A DNA stretch of 9,074 nt from an uncultured Akkermansia sp. (GCA_900766865.1 CAAFXA010000429.1:1-9074); one strand, 5' to 3'. Shown: positions 1 through 7,430, numbered from the stretch's first letter. Numbers and translations are program-made. The notes: a model not told the origin generated them from the letters alone.

Positions 1-18
1 ACGACGCTCTTCCGATCT
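1..18 (+). other. Illumina adapter remnant (not genomic)
   Basis: The first 18 bases, ACGACGCTCTTCCGATCT, equal the 3' end of the standard Illumina read-1 sequencing adapter. Genomic sequence starts at about base 19. The minus-strand reading frame of the TPR gene continues open through the adapter, so any residues translated from it (after about residue 239) are artefacts. Confidence 0.96.
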
Positions 19-736
19 CCTGTTTGTATGCAGGAATGTAGCCCACACTGCCGTATATAGAATCCGCCGTATTGATGTAGCGCAACGCGGCCCGGCGGTC
101 GCCGGCAAGCAAGGAAAACACCGCCTGACTGTAGTAATACAACGGGGAATCCTCCATCGGCCCTATCGTTGCCACTTCCGCCTGAGCATCATCCTCGCGC
201 CCCATGCGAATGTAGCAGAGCAAACGGCGGAATTTCAGGCTATGCACCAGCTGGTCCATATCGCTGTAGACCAAATCGCCGATGAGGACAGAGGTCTCAT
301 CCAGGCATTTCTGGTACTCACCGGAGCCCAGATAGAGCAGAGAAAACGAAAGACTGGCCACAGCGTCCTGCGGATTGTCGCGGCGCACCTTCTCCAGCAG
401 GAGCTTAGCCTCATCAAAGCGCCGCTGCGAAATACAGACACTGGCGCGCAGATTCCACACGCTGGGGTTCTTGCCGGTGTACATTTCGCAGGTGTTGAGG
501 TGGCTCTCGCACTCTGCCATGCTGCCCTGCGCATAAGCCTTCTTGGCCTTGTTAAAGGACTCCGTATAGAGGGTACGCTGATCGGGCGGCAGGTTAGAAA
601 TCTCCCGCACCCATTCCGGAATCTGCGGCGGCTCAGGTGCAGCCGGCTTGTCACTTTCGGTGGCCGTTGCCAGATTCTCCTGAGCCATCAGCATAGGCAG
701 CACCGCAAGAAGTAGAATAAGAAGTGTTCGTTTCAT
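19..736 (-). CDS. Exported tetratricopeptide-repeat protein, 3' end missing
   Basis: About 239 native residues are visible before the adapter interrupts the gene; there is no stop codon. The N-terminus MKRTLLILLLAVLPMLMA is a typical Sec signal peptide with likely cleavage after Ala18, followed by a Pro/Glu/Ala-rich linker (about 19-40). From about residue 60 there are helix pairs with TPR spacing: a segment starting NKAKKAYAQGSMAECESHL, then one around RRFDEAKLLLEKVRRDNP, then SGEYQKCLDE, and a last one near LLAGDRRAALRYINTADSIYG. This suggests a periplasmic or outer-membrane-associated scaffold; TPR proteins bind partners, and the partner here is unknown. The ATG lies 8 nt after the dxs stop with no clear Shine-Dalgarno, so translation probably depends on the upstream gene. 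The exact function is not recognisable. Confidence 0.85.
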
Positions 737-744
737 GATACTGA

Positions 745-2625
745 TTAAAGTTGAGCTGTTATCTTTGCTGCAATGGCCTGTGGCGTAAGCCCGTGCTTGG
801 CACGCAACTGCTGCAGGCTGCCGTGCTCCACAAACACATCGCCCCAGCCGATACGCAACACCGGCGTGCTGATTCCGGCCTCATTGAGCGATTCCTGCAC
901 AGCACTGCCGAAGCCACCCGCAATGCTGTGGTCCTCCAGCGTTACCACCAGTCGGCATTGTCTTGCATAGCTATACAGACATTCCGTATCGAGAGGCTTG
1001 ATAAAGCGGGCATTGATGTGGGCACATGCCACCCCCTGCTCTGCCAGCAGCGCACGCACCGCAGAGGCCACGCTATTCATGTTGCCCAGCGCCAGCAAGG
1101 CCACCTGCCCTTCTGCCGCCAGCACCTCTGCCTTACCAACGGGTAAAGCCGTAGGCTCCTCCGGCAGTGCCACCCCCTCACCAGCACCACGCGGGTAACG
1201 AATAGCACTGGGGCAGTGGTTAATCCCCTGCATCGTAGCCAGCATGTGGCACAGCTCAGCCTCGTCCTTAGGCTGCATCATGATAAGATTGGGGATGCAA
1301 CGCAGCATGCTGATATCAAACAGGCCGTGGTGCGTGGGGCCGTCATCCGGCGAAAGCCCGGCACGATCCATGCAGAATCTCACGGGCAGACTCTGCAACG
1401 CAGCATCGTGCTGAATCATGTCCACGCATCGCTGCATGAAGGTGGAATAGATGGCCACATAAGGCTTCAGCCCCTGTGTAGCCTGGCCACAGGCAAAAAT
1501 GGAAGCATGCTCCTCCGCAATACCCACATCGAAAAAGCGCCGGGGGAACTGAGAACGGAAAATATCCAGGCGCGTACCGCTGGGCATGGCAGCCGTAATA
1601 GCCGTAATGGCTGTGTCCTTCTCTGCAAGCTGGGTAAGGCAGCGCCCGAAGGTCTCGGAGTAGGTGATAGTGGGCGCAGAGGACGTAGCGCCGTTGGACA
1701 CATCGTACTGCCCCACACCATGGAACTTGGTGGGATTACTGGCCGCCGGCTCATACCCTCGTCCCTTCTGCGTAATGACGTGCAGCACCACGGGCTCGTT
1801 GCTGCGGGCCGCAATACGCAGCACCTTCTCCAGACGCGCAATATCGTGCCCGTCAATGGGGCCATAATACGTCAGCCCCAGCTGGCGGAAGAAACTCAGC
1901 GGTGTAATGAGGCCACGAGCCGCCGTGAACAGCTTGGAGGCCTGCTCCTTCATCTCCGGCCCGGCAAGGCGCTCAATGAAGTTCTTGGCCCGCTCACGCA
2001 GCCAGGCATAGGTATCGGTCTCCTGCAGCGAGGAGAAGTAGCGCGAAAGAGCACCTACATTCTTATCAATACTCCACTCATTATCATTAAGAATAAGGAT
2101 AAACTTGCGGGTCGTGGTAGAAATGCTGTTGAGCCCCTCCAGCGTCGTGCCGCAGGTAAAGGCTCCATCTCCCACCACGGAAACAACGTTAAAGTCCTCC
2201 CCCGCCAAATCGCGGGCCGATGCAATACCCACACCCGCAGAAAGTGCCGTACCGGCATGCCCTGCACCAAACGCATCGTGCTCAGACTCGCTGCGCTTGC
2301 AGAAACCGGAGAGCCCCCCGAACTGACGGATGGTGCCCATAGCGGCCGCACGCCCCGTGAACATCTTGTGCACATAGCACTGGTGGGATACATCGAAGAG
2401 TATCTTATCGCGCGGCGTCTCAAAAACGCGGTGCAGCGCTATGCTCAGCTCCACCACACCCAAATTCGGCGCCAGATGCCCACCGGTAGTGGCCAGCGTG
2501 CGTATCAGCAGCTCGCGCACCTCGGCTGCCAGCTCCGGCAGCTTATCGGCAGGCAGGCGTTTCAAGTCCTCCGGCGTCTGAATCCCCGCCAGCAGAGGCG
2601 GCAATTTAAATGAGGGAAAATCCAT
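745..2625 (-). CDS. dxs: 1-deoxy-D-xylulose-5-phosphate synthase
   Basis: Cytoplasmic, thiamine-diphosphate-dependent first enzyme of the MEP isoprenoid pathway: it condenses pyruvate and glyceraldehyde 3-phosphate to DXP, which also feeds thiamine and pyridoxal synthesis. At 626 aa it has the usual length. The N-terminal ThDP domain shows His50 in GGHLAP (E. coli His49), the GDGA motif at 152-155 with NDNEWSI at 180-186, GPIDGHD at 255-261 and KGRGYEP at 287-293. The central pyrimidine-binding domain has Glu371 in GIAEEHA, Tyr393/Phe396/Arg399 in YSTFMQR, Asp428 and His432 in DDGPTHHG, and Arg479 in RYPRG, all matching E. coli catalytic or substrate residues. GIAEEHA replaces the more usual GIAEQHA, a conservative change. 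The C-terminal transketolase domain is complete. The ATG lies inside the 3' end of xseB (20-nt overlap), so the two are probably translationally coupled. Function is near certain; kinetics and paralogues cannot be judged. Confidence 0.96.
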   Translation of the reverse strand: MDFPSFKLPPLLAGIQTPEDLKRLPADKLPELAAEVRELLIRTLATTGGHLAPNLGVVELSIALHRVFETPRDKILFDVSHQCYVHKMFTGRAAAMGTIRQFGGLSGFCKRSESEHDAFGAGHAGTALSAGVGIASARDLAGEDFNVVSVVGDGAFTCGTTLEGLNSISTTTRKFILILNDNEWSIDKNVGALSRYFSSLQETDTYAWLRERAKNFIERLAGPEMKEQASKLFTAARGLITPLSFFRQLGLTYYGPIDGHDIARLEKVLRIAARSNEPVVLHVITQKGRGYEPAASNPTKFHGVGQYDVSNGATSSAPTITYSETFGRCLTQLAEKDTAITAITAAMPSGTRLDIFRSQFPRRFFDVGIAEEHASIFACGQATQGLKPYVAIYSTFMQRCVDMIQHDAALQSLPVRFCMDRAGLSPDDGPTHHGLFDISMLRCIPNLIMMQPKDEAELCHMLATMQGINHCPSAIRYPRGAGEGVALPEEPTALPVGKAEVLAAEGQVALLALGNMNSVASAVRALLAEQGVACAHINARFIKPLDTECLYSYARQCRLVVTLEDHSIAGGFGSAVQESLNEAGISTPVLRIGWGDVFVEHGSLQQLRAKHGLTPQAIAAKITAQL

Positions 2626-2863
2626 CTTCGTCGTCTTTCTTGTTAACTGTAGCAGGAGCGGGGTTATCCAAGGTCTTGATTCTCAGTTCAGCCTCATCCA
2701 GCAATCTGCGGCAGGCTGCTACCAGCTTACGCCCCTCCTCCACCAGAGAAATTGTCTCCTCCAACCCGGTTTCAGGATGCTCCAGGCGGGCGGCAATTTC
2801 CTCCAGTCTGGCCATTGATTGCTCAAAATTGAGTTTTTGTTCCTTGTGGGTGCGTGCAGGCAT
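2606..2863 (-). CDS. xseB: Exodeoxyribonuclease VII small subunit
   Basis: 85-residue protein with the XseB pattern: NFEQSMARLEEIAARLEHP, then TGLEETISLVEEGRKLV and a closing helix around CRRLLDEAELRIKTLDN. The family forms a helical hairpin; several copies bind XseA to make exonuclease VII, which degrades single-stranded DNA from both ends. The tail after residue 70 (KKDDEDGFSLI) is acidic and divergent. Its last 20 nt overlap the start of dxs in another frame, and its ATG is 21 nt after the stop of the membrane-protein gene. xseA is not in the window. In enterobacteria xseB, ispA and dxs are neighbours, so the xseB-dxs link is a known arrangement, here without ispA. Confidence 0.93.
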   Translation of the reverse strand: MPARTHKEQKLNFEQSMARLEEIAARLEHPETGLEETISLVEEGRKLVAACRRLLDEAELRIKTLDNPAPATVNKKDDEDGFSLI

Positions 2864-2884
2864 AATCAGTTTCGTTTAAAGTTT

Positions 2885-4750
2885 TCAGGAAGAGGGTTTA
2901 CCATAGTACAGAAGCTCAGCGCCCAGCAGAGGCACTCGCTCAGAGAAGCGACCACGGGATGACACCAGCTGCCCCAGGGGCATAATGCGGGAGTTCCCGG
3001 TCGGTTCGGTAAACATATCGGCCAGTGCCAGATTATGGCGCGGCACTAACTGCAGAATTTTACCTTCCATCGCCAGCGGGGCAAAATCCCCCATCTTGTC
3101 GACAATACCCGCCATGCCACCGGGGGCACCTGTCAGCTCTGTCGTAATGGCAGAGTGAGAGCTGGGCGTAATCAGGAAACCCTGCAGCTCCACCCCACCC
3201 TTCTGCAGAGCCGGCTCTACATAGGAAACCAAGTCCTCCACACGAGTGGGAATCCAGAGGGCGGTTCTGTTGGCATACCAGGCCACAGCCCAGGGCTGGT
3301 CCGTCACAATCACATCCCGTTCATTCGTGATATCTGCCAGTTTGATATTCAGTGCCGGCGGATAATAGGGCGGGTAGTGCGGGCGCCCCTTATCCCCCAG
3401 CCAGATACCCATATACATATCCTTGGGAACCGTGGCAAGGAACGGCCCGGCCGACACCAGCACCATGATGAACATGGCCAGACCTCGCAGCTGGTTGAAG
3501 GTCACACCCTCGTACGAGAGGCGAGCCAGGAAATTGAATACCAGGGAAATGCCATAGGCCGTAAACAGAGGGGCAAACAACACAGCCAGCTGGGACACAT
3601 GCAGCGAGCTCTCCACACCATACAGCGCCATACCCACACAGGATATAGCCCACATGCAGAAACCGGCCCATTTTACCCCCTGCACATCCTCCCGGCGATA
3701 GCGGTTCAGCAGGGCCAGCAGGAAGAACGGCACCACAATAATGGAGCCCATATTCTCATACATCCACCGCAGCTGCGAGAAGGAATACCCCAGGAAACGC
3801 AACACAAAGTTGGAGGAATCCAGCGGGGTGGAGGAAAGGAAGGCCGAGCGCAGAGCCATCTCCTCGCCACCGCCAAAGCTGTTGTACAGGCCCATCATGG
3901 CATTTCCCAGCACCGAGCCGCTGTCCAGGTAATTAAGCACGGCAGATGTAGCCAGCAATCCCAGCGTCACCAGCGCACCCGTCAGCAGAAGATAACCGGA
4001 TGAACGGAAATACAGGCAGCAGAACAGCAGCAGACCCATGGTCGGCCACAGCCCCATCCAGCCGGACAGGCACATGAGCCCGCAGCAGACAAAGGCAAGC
4101 CCCACATACAGCAGCGTCGTCAGAGACAGCCCCTGCTCATTGGCACGCACAGCGGAAAGCATGCAGTGCAACGCCCCCAGCAACCCGCACAGCATCAGGG
4201 GTTGCGGCAAACCACTCACCGAATACTTCAGCAGCAAATCGCTCAATACCAGGAACGACACCGTCACACAGGCCACAACCTCGTCAAACAACCTGGCAGC
4301 TAGTGTATAGGACAGCAACATGGCCAGCATGAAGAACAACGTACTCACCGCAGCAATCACCCTATCCGGCGCATACAGATAACCGGCACCGTCCACCATG
4401 CGGCAGTTCTCAAAAGTGTCCATCCCCGTCACCTTCAGCGCCACCGCCATGGCCGTCACATTCAGCGGAGCATAAGTAGAATCGCGGAAGGAGGTAAAAT
4501 CCACCGGTTTATCCCGGGTAGCCCTGTCAGCGGCAGTCACCACCTCCACCGGGCGCAGGCTCTTAGTATCAAAGCCATGCCCCTGTGCCACAGAGCGTGC
4601 TATCTGAGCCTGTTCCATCGCCGCGGGCTGATCCAGCCCCCGGAACGTCAGGAAAAGCTTGAACACGCACATCGTAACAAGCAAAATCAAAGCAATGAGG
4701 CGAAGAATCTTCACATCTCGCACACCTCCGCTGTTACTTCCACCTACCAT
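2885..4750 (-). CDS. Polytopic membrane protein, GT-C glycosyltransferase-like
   Basis: 621 aa. One hydrophobic helix at about 14-36 is followed by a hydrophilic loop (about 37-128) and roughly nine to ten further hydrophobic segments to about residue 448, then a soluble domain to the end. This layout resembles ArnT/PMT-type (GT-C fold) enzymes that use polyprenyl-phosphate sugars on the periplasmic face. Supporting details: AMEQAQIARSVAQGHGF at about 44-60 sits where these enzymes carry their acidic motif and helix; APLNVTAMAVALKVTG at 94-109 looks like the usual proline-led motif before the second helix; DVIVTDQPWAVAWYANRT in the C-terminal part resembles the soluble segment of this group. 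Only Glu46 stands where a DE/DD pair is common. Acceptor and donor are unknown. The start at 4750 gives a short polar N-terminus before the first helix. The gene is 22 nt after the regulator and 21 nt before xseB. It could instead be a non-catalytic relative. Confidence 0.72.
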   Translation of the reverse strand: MVGGSNSGGVRDVKILRLIALILLVTMCVFKLFLTFRGLDQPAAMEQAQIARSVAQGHGFDTKSLRPVEVVTAADRATRDKPVDFTSFRDSTYAPLNVTAMAVALKVTGMDTFENCRMVDGAGYLYAPDRVIAAVSTLFFMLAMLLSYTLAARLFDEVVACVTVSFLVLSDLLLKYSVSGLPQPLMLCGLLGALHCMLSAVRANEQGLSLTTLLYVGLAFVCCGLMCLSGWMGLWPTMGLLLFCCLYFRSSGYLLLTGALVTLGLLATSAVLNYLDSGSVLGNAMMGLYNSFGGGEEMALRSAFLSSTPLDSSNFVLRFLGYSFSQLRWMYENMGSIIVVPFFLLALLNRYRREDVQGVKWAGFCMWAISCVGMALYGVESSLHVSQLAVLFAPLFTAYGISLVFNFLARLSYEGVTFNQLRGLAMFIMVLVSAGPFLATVPKDMYMGIWLGDKGRPHYPPYYPPALNIKLADITNERDVIVTDQPWAVAWYANRTALWIPTRVEDLVSYVEPALQKGGVELQGFLITPSSHSAITTELTGAPGGMAGIVDKMGDFAPLAMEGKILQLVPRHNLALADMFTEPTGNSRIMPLGQLVSSRGRFSERVPLLGAELLYYGKPSS

Positions 4751-4772
4751 AATGAGTCGCTACTGTAATTTG

Positions 4773-6176
4773 TTATAAAAAATCTCGGAAAAATTCTGCC
4801 TCCTCAGCCATCTTCCGCTGAAGAGTGCGCCGGTTAATCCCCAGCAGCTCAGCCGCAACAGAACGATTACCGCCCGTGTGCTGCAGCGCCTTCAGGATAA
4901 CCTGCCGCTCGATGTATTTTAAATTAAAAGAGGGGGTAAAATCAAGCCCAAATTCCGTATGCACATTACTTTGTGGCATGGCAGCAGAGGCAGGCGGAGC
5001 CGCCTCCGCCCCGGAAAGATAGTCCGGCAAATCCTGCGGGCAGATGGTCGCCCCCTCACTCATCACCACGCCATGCTCCATCGCCGTACGCAGCTGGCGC
5101 ACATTTCCCGGCCAGCTGTAGGCCCGCAGAAGCTCCAGCGCCGGGCGGCTCAGGCTCTTGGGTTCCTTATTATTCTCCCGGCAGAGCTCCTGCACAAAAG
5201 CATTGGCCATCAGCACCACATCCCCTGCCCGCTCGCGCAGAGGCGGCAAATGGAGAGAAATAACATTGAGGCGCTGGTAGAGGTCCTGGCGGAACGTGCC
5301 CTCCTGCACCATCTGCTCCAGATTACGATTGGTAGCCGCCACCACACGCACATTCACAGCAATGGACTCATTACTGCCCACGCGCTCAATACTACGCTCC
5401 GCCAGCACCCGCAGCAGTTTCACCTGCGTCGGCATATCAATCTCCCCGATTTCATCCAGAAAGAGCGTCCCGCCGTCAGCCTCCTCAAAACGCCCTTTGC
5501 GGCGCTGCAGAGCACCGGTAAACGCCCCCTTCTCGTGCCCGAAGAGCTCGCTCTCCATCAGCTGCGGAGACAGCGCGGCACAATTCACCGCCACAAACTT
5601 TCCGGCACTGCGGGTGGACAGCGTGTGAATGGCCCTGGCCACAAGTTCCTTACCCGTACCGGTCTCGCCCTCTATCAGCACCGTAGCAGTTGTTGGCGCC
5701 ACCTGCCGGATTCTGTTAAAAATGCGCTGCATGGGCTGGCTGTTCCCCAGCATGGCATCCAGCCCCTCAGTAGGTTGCAGCCGGGTGGTAAGCTCCCGGT
5801 TTTCCACCTCCAGCAGGCGAGTGTGGGCAGCACGCCGCAGCAGCAGCTCCACCTCATCCAGGTTGAGCGGCTTGGTCACAAAATAATACGCACCATGCCG
5901 ACGCGCCTCGGCAGCGGTATCAGCGCTGCCGTAGGCCGTCATCATGATGCACGAGGGAGAATTAGGCAGCCCCTGAGCATAATCTATCAGGTCCATCCCA
6001 CTCTCACCCCCTAGGCGCAAATCCGTCAGCAGGATATCCACCGGTTCGCTGTCCAGAATAGCACGCGCCGCCTTGCCGTTAGCTGCAGCATACACCTCGT
6101 AGTCGTCCTCCAGCGCAAGACGCAGAGCATCGCGCGTAGACTTCTCATCATCGACTATCAGCAGAATCGGTAACAT
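4773..6176 (-). CDS. NtrC-family sigma-54-dependent response regulator
   Basis: 467-aa transcription activator with three domains. Receiver (about 3-117): acidic pocket Asp9/Asp10, phospho-acceptor Asp52 in LLTDLRLGG, Thr80 and Lys102 in VTKPL, so phosphorylation by a histidine kinase is expected. AAA+ domain (about 140-375): Walker A GETGTGKE at 170-177, the sigma-54-contacting GAFTGA loop at 217-222, Walker B GGTLFLDEIGE at 235-245. C-terminal Fis-type helix-turn-helix at about 436-456 (GGNRSVAAELLGINRRTLQRK). All residues needed for ATP-driven opening of sigma-54 promoters are present. No sensor kinase lies in the window, so it is an orphan here. It starts 25 nt after argC and ends 22 nt before the membrane-protein gene. 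Its targets cannot be told from this sequence; nothing links it to nitrogen control specifically. Confidence 0.94.
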   Translation of the reverse strand: MLPILLIVDDEKSTRDALRLALEDDYEVYAAANGKAARAILDSEPVDILLTDLRLGGESGMDLIDYAQGLPNSPSCIMMTAYGSADTAAEARRHGAYYFVTKPLNLDEVELLLRRAAHTRLLEVENRELTTRLQPTEGLDAMLGNSQPMQRIFNRIRQVAPTTATVLIEGETGTGKELVARAIHTLSTRSAGKFVAVNCAALSPQLMESELFGHEKGAFTGALQRRKGRFEEADGGTLFLDEIGEIDMPTQVKLLRVLAERSIERVGSNESIAVNVRVVAATNRNLEQMVQEGTFRQDLYQRLNVISLHLPPLRERAGDVVLMANAFVQELCRENNKEPKSLSRPALELLRAYSWPGNVRQLRTAMEHGVVMSEGATICPQDLPDYLSGAEAAPPASAAMPQSNVHTEFGLDFTPSFNLKYIERQVILKALQHTGGNRSVAAELLGINRRTLQRKMAEEAEFFRDFL

Positions 6177-6201
6177 ATTGCCTGAGCGGATAAACTACAC
6201 C

Positions 6202-7245
6202 TCAGATAAGCCAGAGGCCTTCAGTCTCGTCAAAACCAAACATGATATTGAATGCATGGACACCCTGGCCACCGGCACCCTTAATCACATTATCCTCCGC
6301 ACTCATCAGCACAACGCGGTTAGTGCGGCTATCCACCGCCCAGCCTATATCCACAAAGTTTGTGCGGGTTACATTCTTGGTATCCGCCGGCTTATTGGCA
6401 CCCAGCAGGCGCACAAAGGGCGCATGGGCATACGCCTTCTCATAGCAGGCAGATATATCCTCCAACGTCACACCTTCCGCCAGCTTAGCTACAGTCGTCG
6501 TCACAATACCGGTATTCACCGGCATAAGATGCGGAGTAAAAGTAATCGTCACCTTCTGACCGACGGCACCGGAAAGCTCCTGCTCAATTTCAGAAAGATG
6601 GCGGTGGCGCGGCACACCATAGGCGCGCATACTCTCATTGCACTCGCAGTACAGCAGCGTCACATCTGCCTTGCGCCCTGCACCGGAAACACCGCTCCCA
6701 CTGTTCACCACAATATCCTCCCCCTTCACCAGCCCCGCGCGCAGCAGCGGCACCAGCGGCAGGATAATACTCGTGGGGTAGCACCCGGGAGACCCCACAA
6801 TTCGAGCCTTCTCAATCTCCTCCCGGTGCCACTCCGGCATGCCATACACAGCCTCCTGCATCAACTCAACATCCGGATGCGGCTTTCCGTAAAACTCCTC
6901 ATACACCTCCGGATCATTCAGACGAAAATCTGCCGACAAATCAATCACACGCAGACCGGCCTCCACCAACCCGCGACCATACGCAGCAGATACACCATGC
7001 GGCAGCGCCAGAAAAGCAGCCTCTGCCCCCGTCGCTGCAATAGCCGCCACATCGGAATCCGTAAACTTCAGCTCAGCACCAGGTACATGGCGAAAACGAG
7101 GAAACAGATCGCACAGCTCCTGCCCCGCATACTGGCGGGAGGGTGCACACACCAACTCCACGCCCGGGTGGCGCAGAAGAATGCGCAGCAGCTCCTGGCC
7201 AGTGTAACCACTGGCTCCGACAACGGCAATTTTTACCTTTTTCAT
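6202..7245 (-). CDS. argC: N-acetyl-gamma-glutamyl-phosphate reductase
   Basis: Third step of arginine biosynthesis: NADPH-dependent reduction of N-acetylglutamyl phosphate to the semialdehyde, in the cytoplasm. 347 aa, the usual length for the long-type enzyme. The Rossmann motif VVGASGYTGQELLR lies at 8-21, LSADFRL at 103-109, the catalytic Cys155 in GSPGCYPTS, the NSGSGVSGAGR stretch at 181-191, and the conserved His pair HRH at 214-216 followed by LSEIEQ, where a proline is more usual than the serine. The start at 7245 is chosen because MKKVKIAVVGASGYTG begins exactly where the family begins. The open frame extends upstream to 7707, but that extension reads antisense through the tRNA and repeats. 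A promoter lies only a few bases upstream, implying a near-leaderless transcript. First gene of the apparent operon. Confidence 0.96.
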   Translation of the reverse strand: MKKVKIAVVGASGYTGQELLRILLRHPGVELVCAPSRQYAGQELCDLFPRFRHVPGAELKFTDSDVAAIAATGAEAAFLALPHGVSAAYGRGLVEAGLRVIDLSADFRLNDPEVYEEFYGKPHPDVELMQEAVYGMPEWHREEIEKARIVGSPGCYPTSIILPLVPLLRAGLVKGEDIVVNSGSGVSGAGRKADVTLLYCECNESMRAYGVPRHRHLSEIEQELSGAVGQKVTITFTPHLMPVNTGIVTTTVAKLAEGVTLEDISACYEKAYAHAPFVRLLGANKPADTKNVTRTNFVDIGWAVDSRTNRVVLMSAEDNVIKGAGGQGVHAFNIMFGFDETEGLWLI

Positions 7246-7275
7246 GACAAAAATGAGTATATCATGAAAAAAATG
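7242..7275. repeat. 14-bp direct repeat at argC start and promoter
   Basis: TCATGACAAAAATG (7242-7255) and TCATGAAAAAAATG (7262-7275) differ at one base and are 20 bp apart, close to two helical turns. The first copy covers the argC start codon and the second lies in the spacer of the argC promoter. They could be paired operator sites, or chance similarity in A/T-rich DNA. Confidence 0.4.
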
Positions 7276-7284
7276 TATTGACAA
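7256..7284 (-). promoter_or_regulatory. Sigma-70-type promoter for argC operon
   Basis: Read on the minus strand: -35 TTGTCA (7284-7279), 17-nt spacer, -10 TATACT (7261-7256). Each box differs from consensus by one base. The expected start is about 7248-7250, only a few bases before the argC ATG at 7245. The region upstream of the -35 is A/T-rich. The -35 box overlaps that of the divergent tRNA promoter. Confidence 0.75.
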
Positions 7285-7305
7285 CTGTAAAAATTCATGT
7301 ATACT
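7278..7305 (+). promoter_or_regulatory. Sigma-70-type promoter for tRNA-Pro
   Basis: -35 TTGACA (7278-7283, perfect), 16-nt spacer, -10 TATACT (7300-7305). An A-tract (7267-7273) sits just upstream of the -35, as in UP elements. The bases after the -10 are C-rich (TCCCC), the kind of GC-rich discriminator often found at stringently controlled stable-RNA promoters. Predicted start is near 7312, giving a leader of about 45 nt before the mature tRNA. Confidence 0.8.
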
Positions 7306-7307
7306 TC

Positions 7308-7328
7308 CCCTGTCGAAGCCCGACAGGG
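7308..7328. repeat. 8-bp perfect inverted repeat at tRNA transcription start
   Basis: CCCTGTCG (7308-7315) and CGACAGGG (7321-7328) form a perfect stem around the 5-base loop AAGCC. It begins 3 bp after the -10 box and spans the predicted start. It could be an operator or, if transcription starts slightly earlier, a leader hairpin. Confidence 0.6.
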
Positions 7329-7356
7329 CCAAAACAAACAAAAAACAGCAAACATT

Positions 7357-7430
7357 CGGGCAGTAGCGCAGTCTGGTAGCGCACTTGCATGGGGTGCAAG
7401 GGGTCGTGGGTTCGAATCCCGCTTGCCCGA
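7357..7430 (+). tRNA. tRNA-Pro (anticodon GGG)
   Basis: Complete cloverleaf. Acceptor stem 7357-7363 with 7423-7429 (one G-U at the inner end) and discriminator A7430; D stem GCGC 7366-7369/7379-7382; anticodon stem CTTGC/GCAAG 7384-7388/7396-7400 around the loop ATGGGGT, anticodon GGG at 7391-7393; five-base variable region 7401-7405; T stem 7406-7410/7418-7422 with loop TTCGAAT. GGG reads CCC and CCU proline codons. The 3' CCA is not encoded (TAA follows), so it must be added post-transcriptionally. The promoter lies upstream on the same strand and a terminator hairpin begins at the next base. Confidence 0.97.

Noticed and set aside
797..814. Sigma-54-like TGGCACG...GC sequence
   Set aside because: It lies within dxs on the antisense strand and the -12 element does not fit the required spacing. 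The NtrC-type gene alone does not justify it.
1216..2613. 465-codon open frame on the plus strand opposite dxs
   Set aside because: It is fully antisense to a gene with clear catalytic motifs. Its translation is rich in His, Arg and Gln with no recognisable domain, typical of a shadow frame in GC-rich DNA.
6178..7281. 367-codon open frame on the plus strand opposite argC
   Set aside because: Antisense to argC, biased composition, no motif. It ends in the promoter region.
7283..7299. ArgR-like box upstream of argC
   Set aside because: On the minus strand CATGAAT matches one half of an ARG box, but the second half is poor. A half-site in A/T-rich DNA is too weak to call without other sites or knowledge that ArgR is present.
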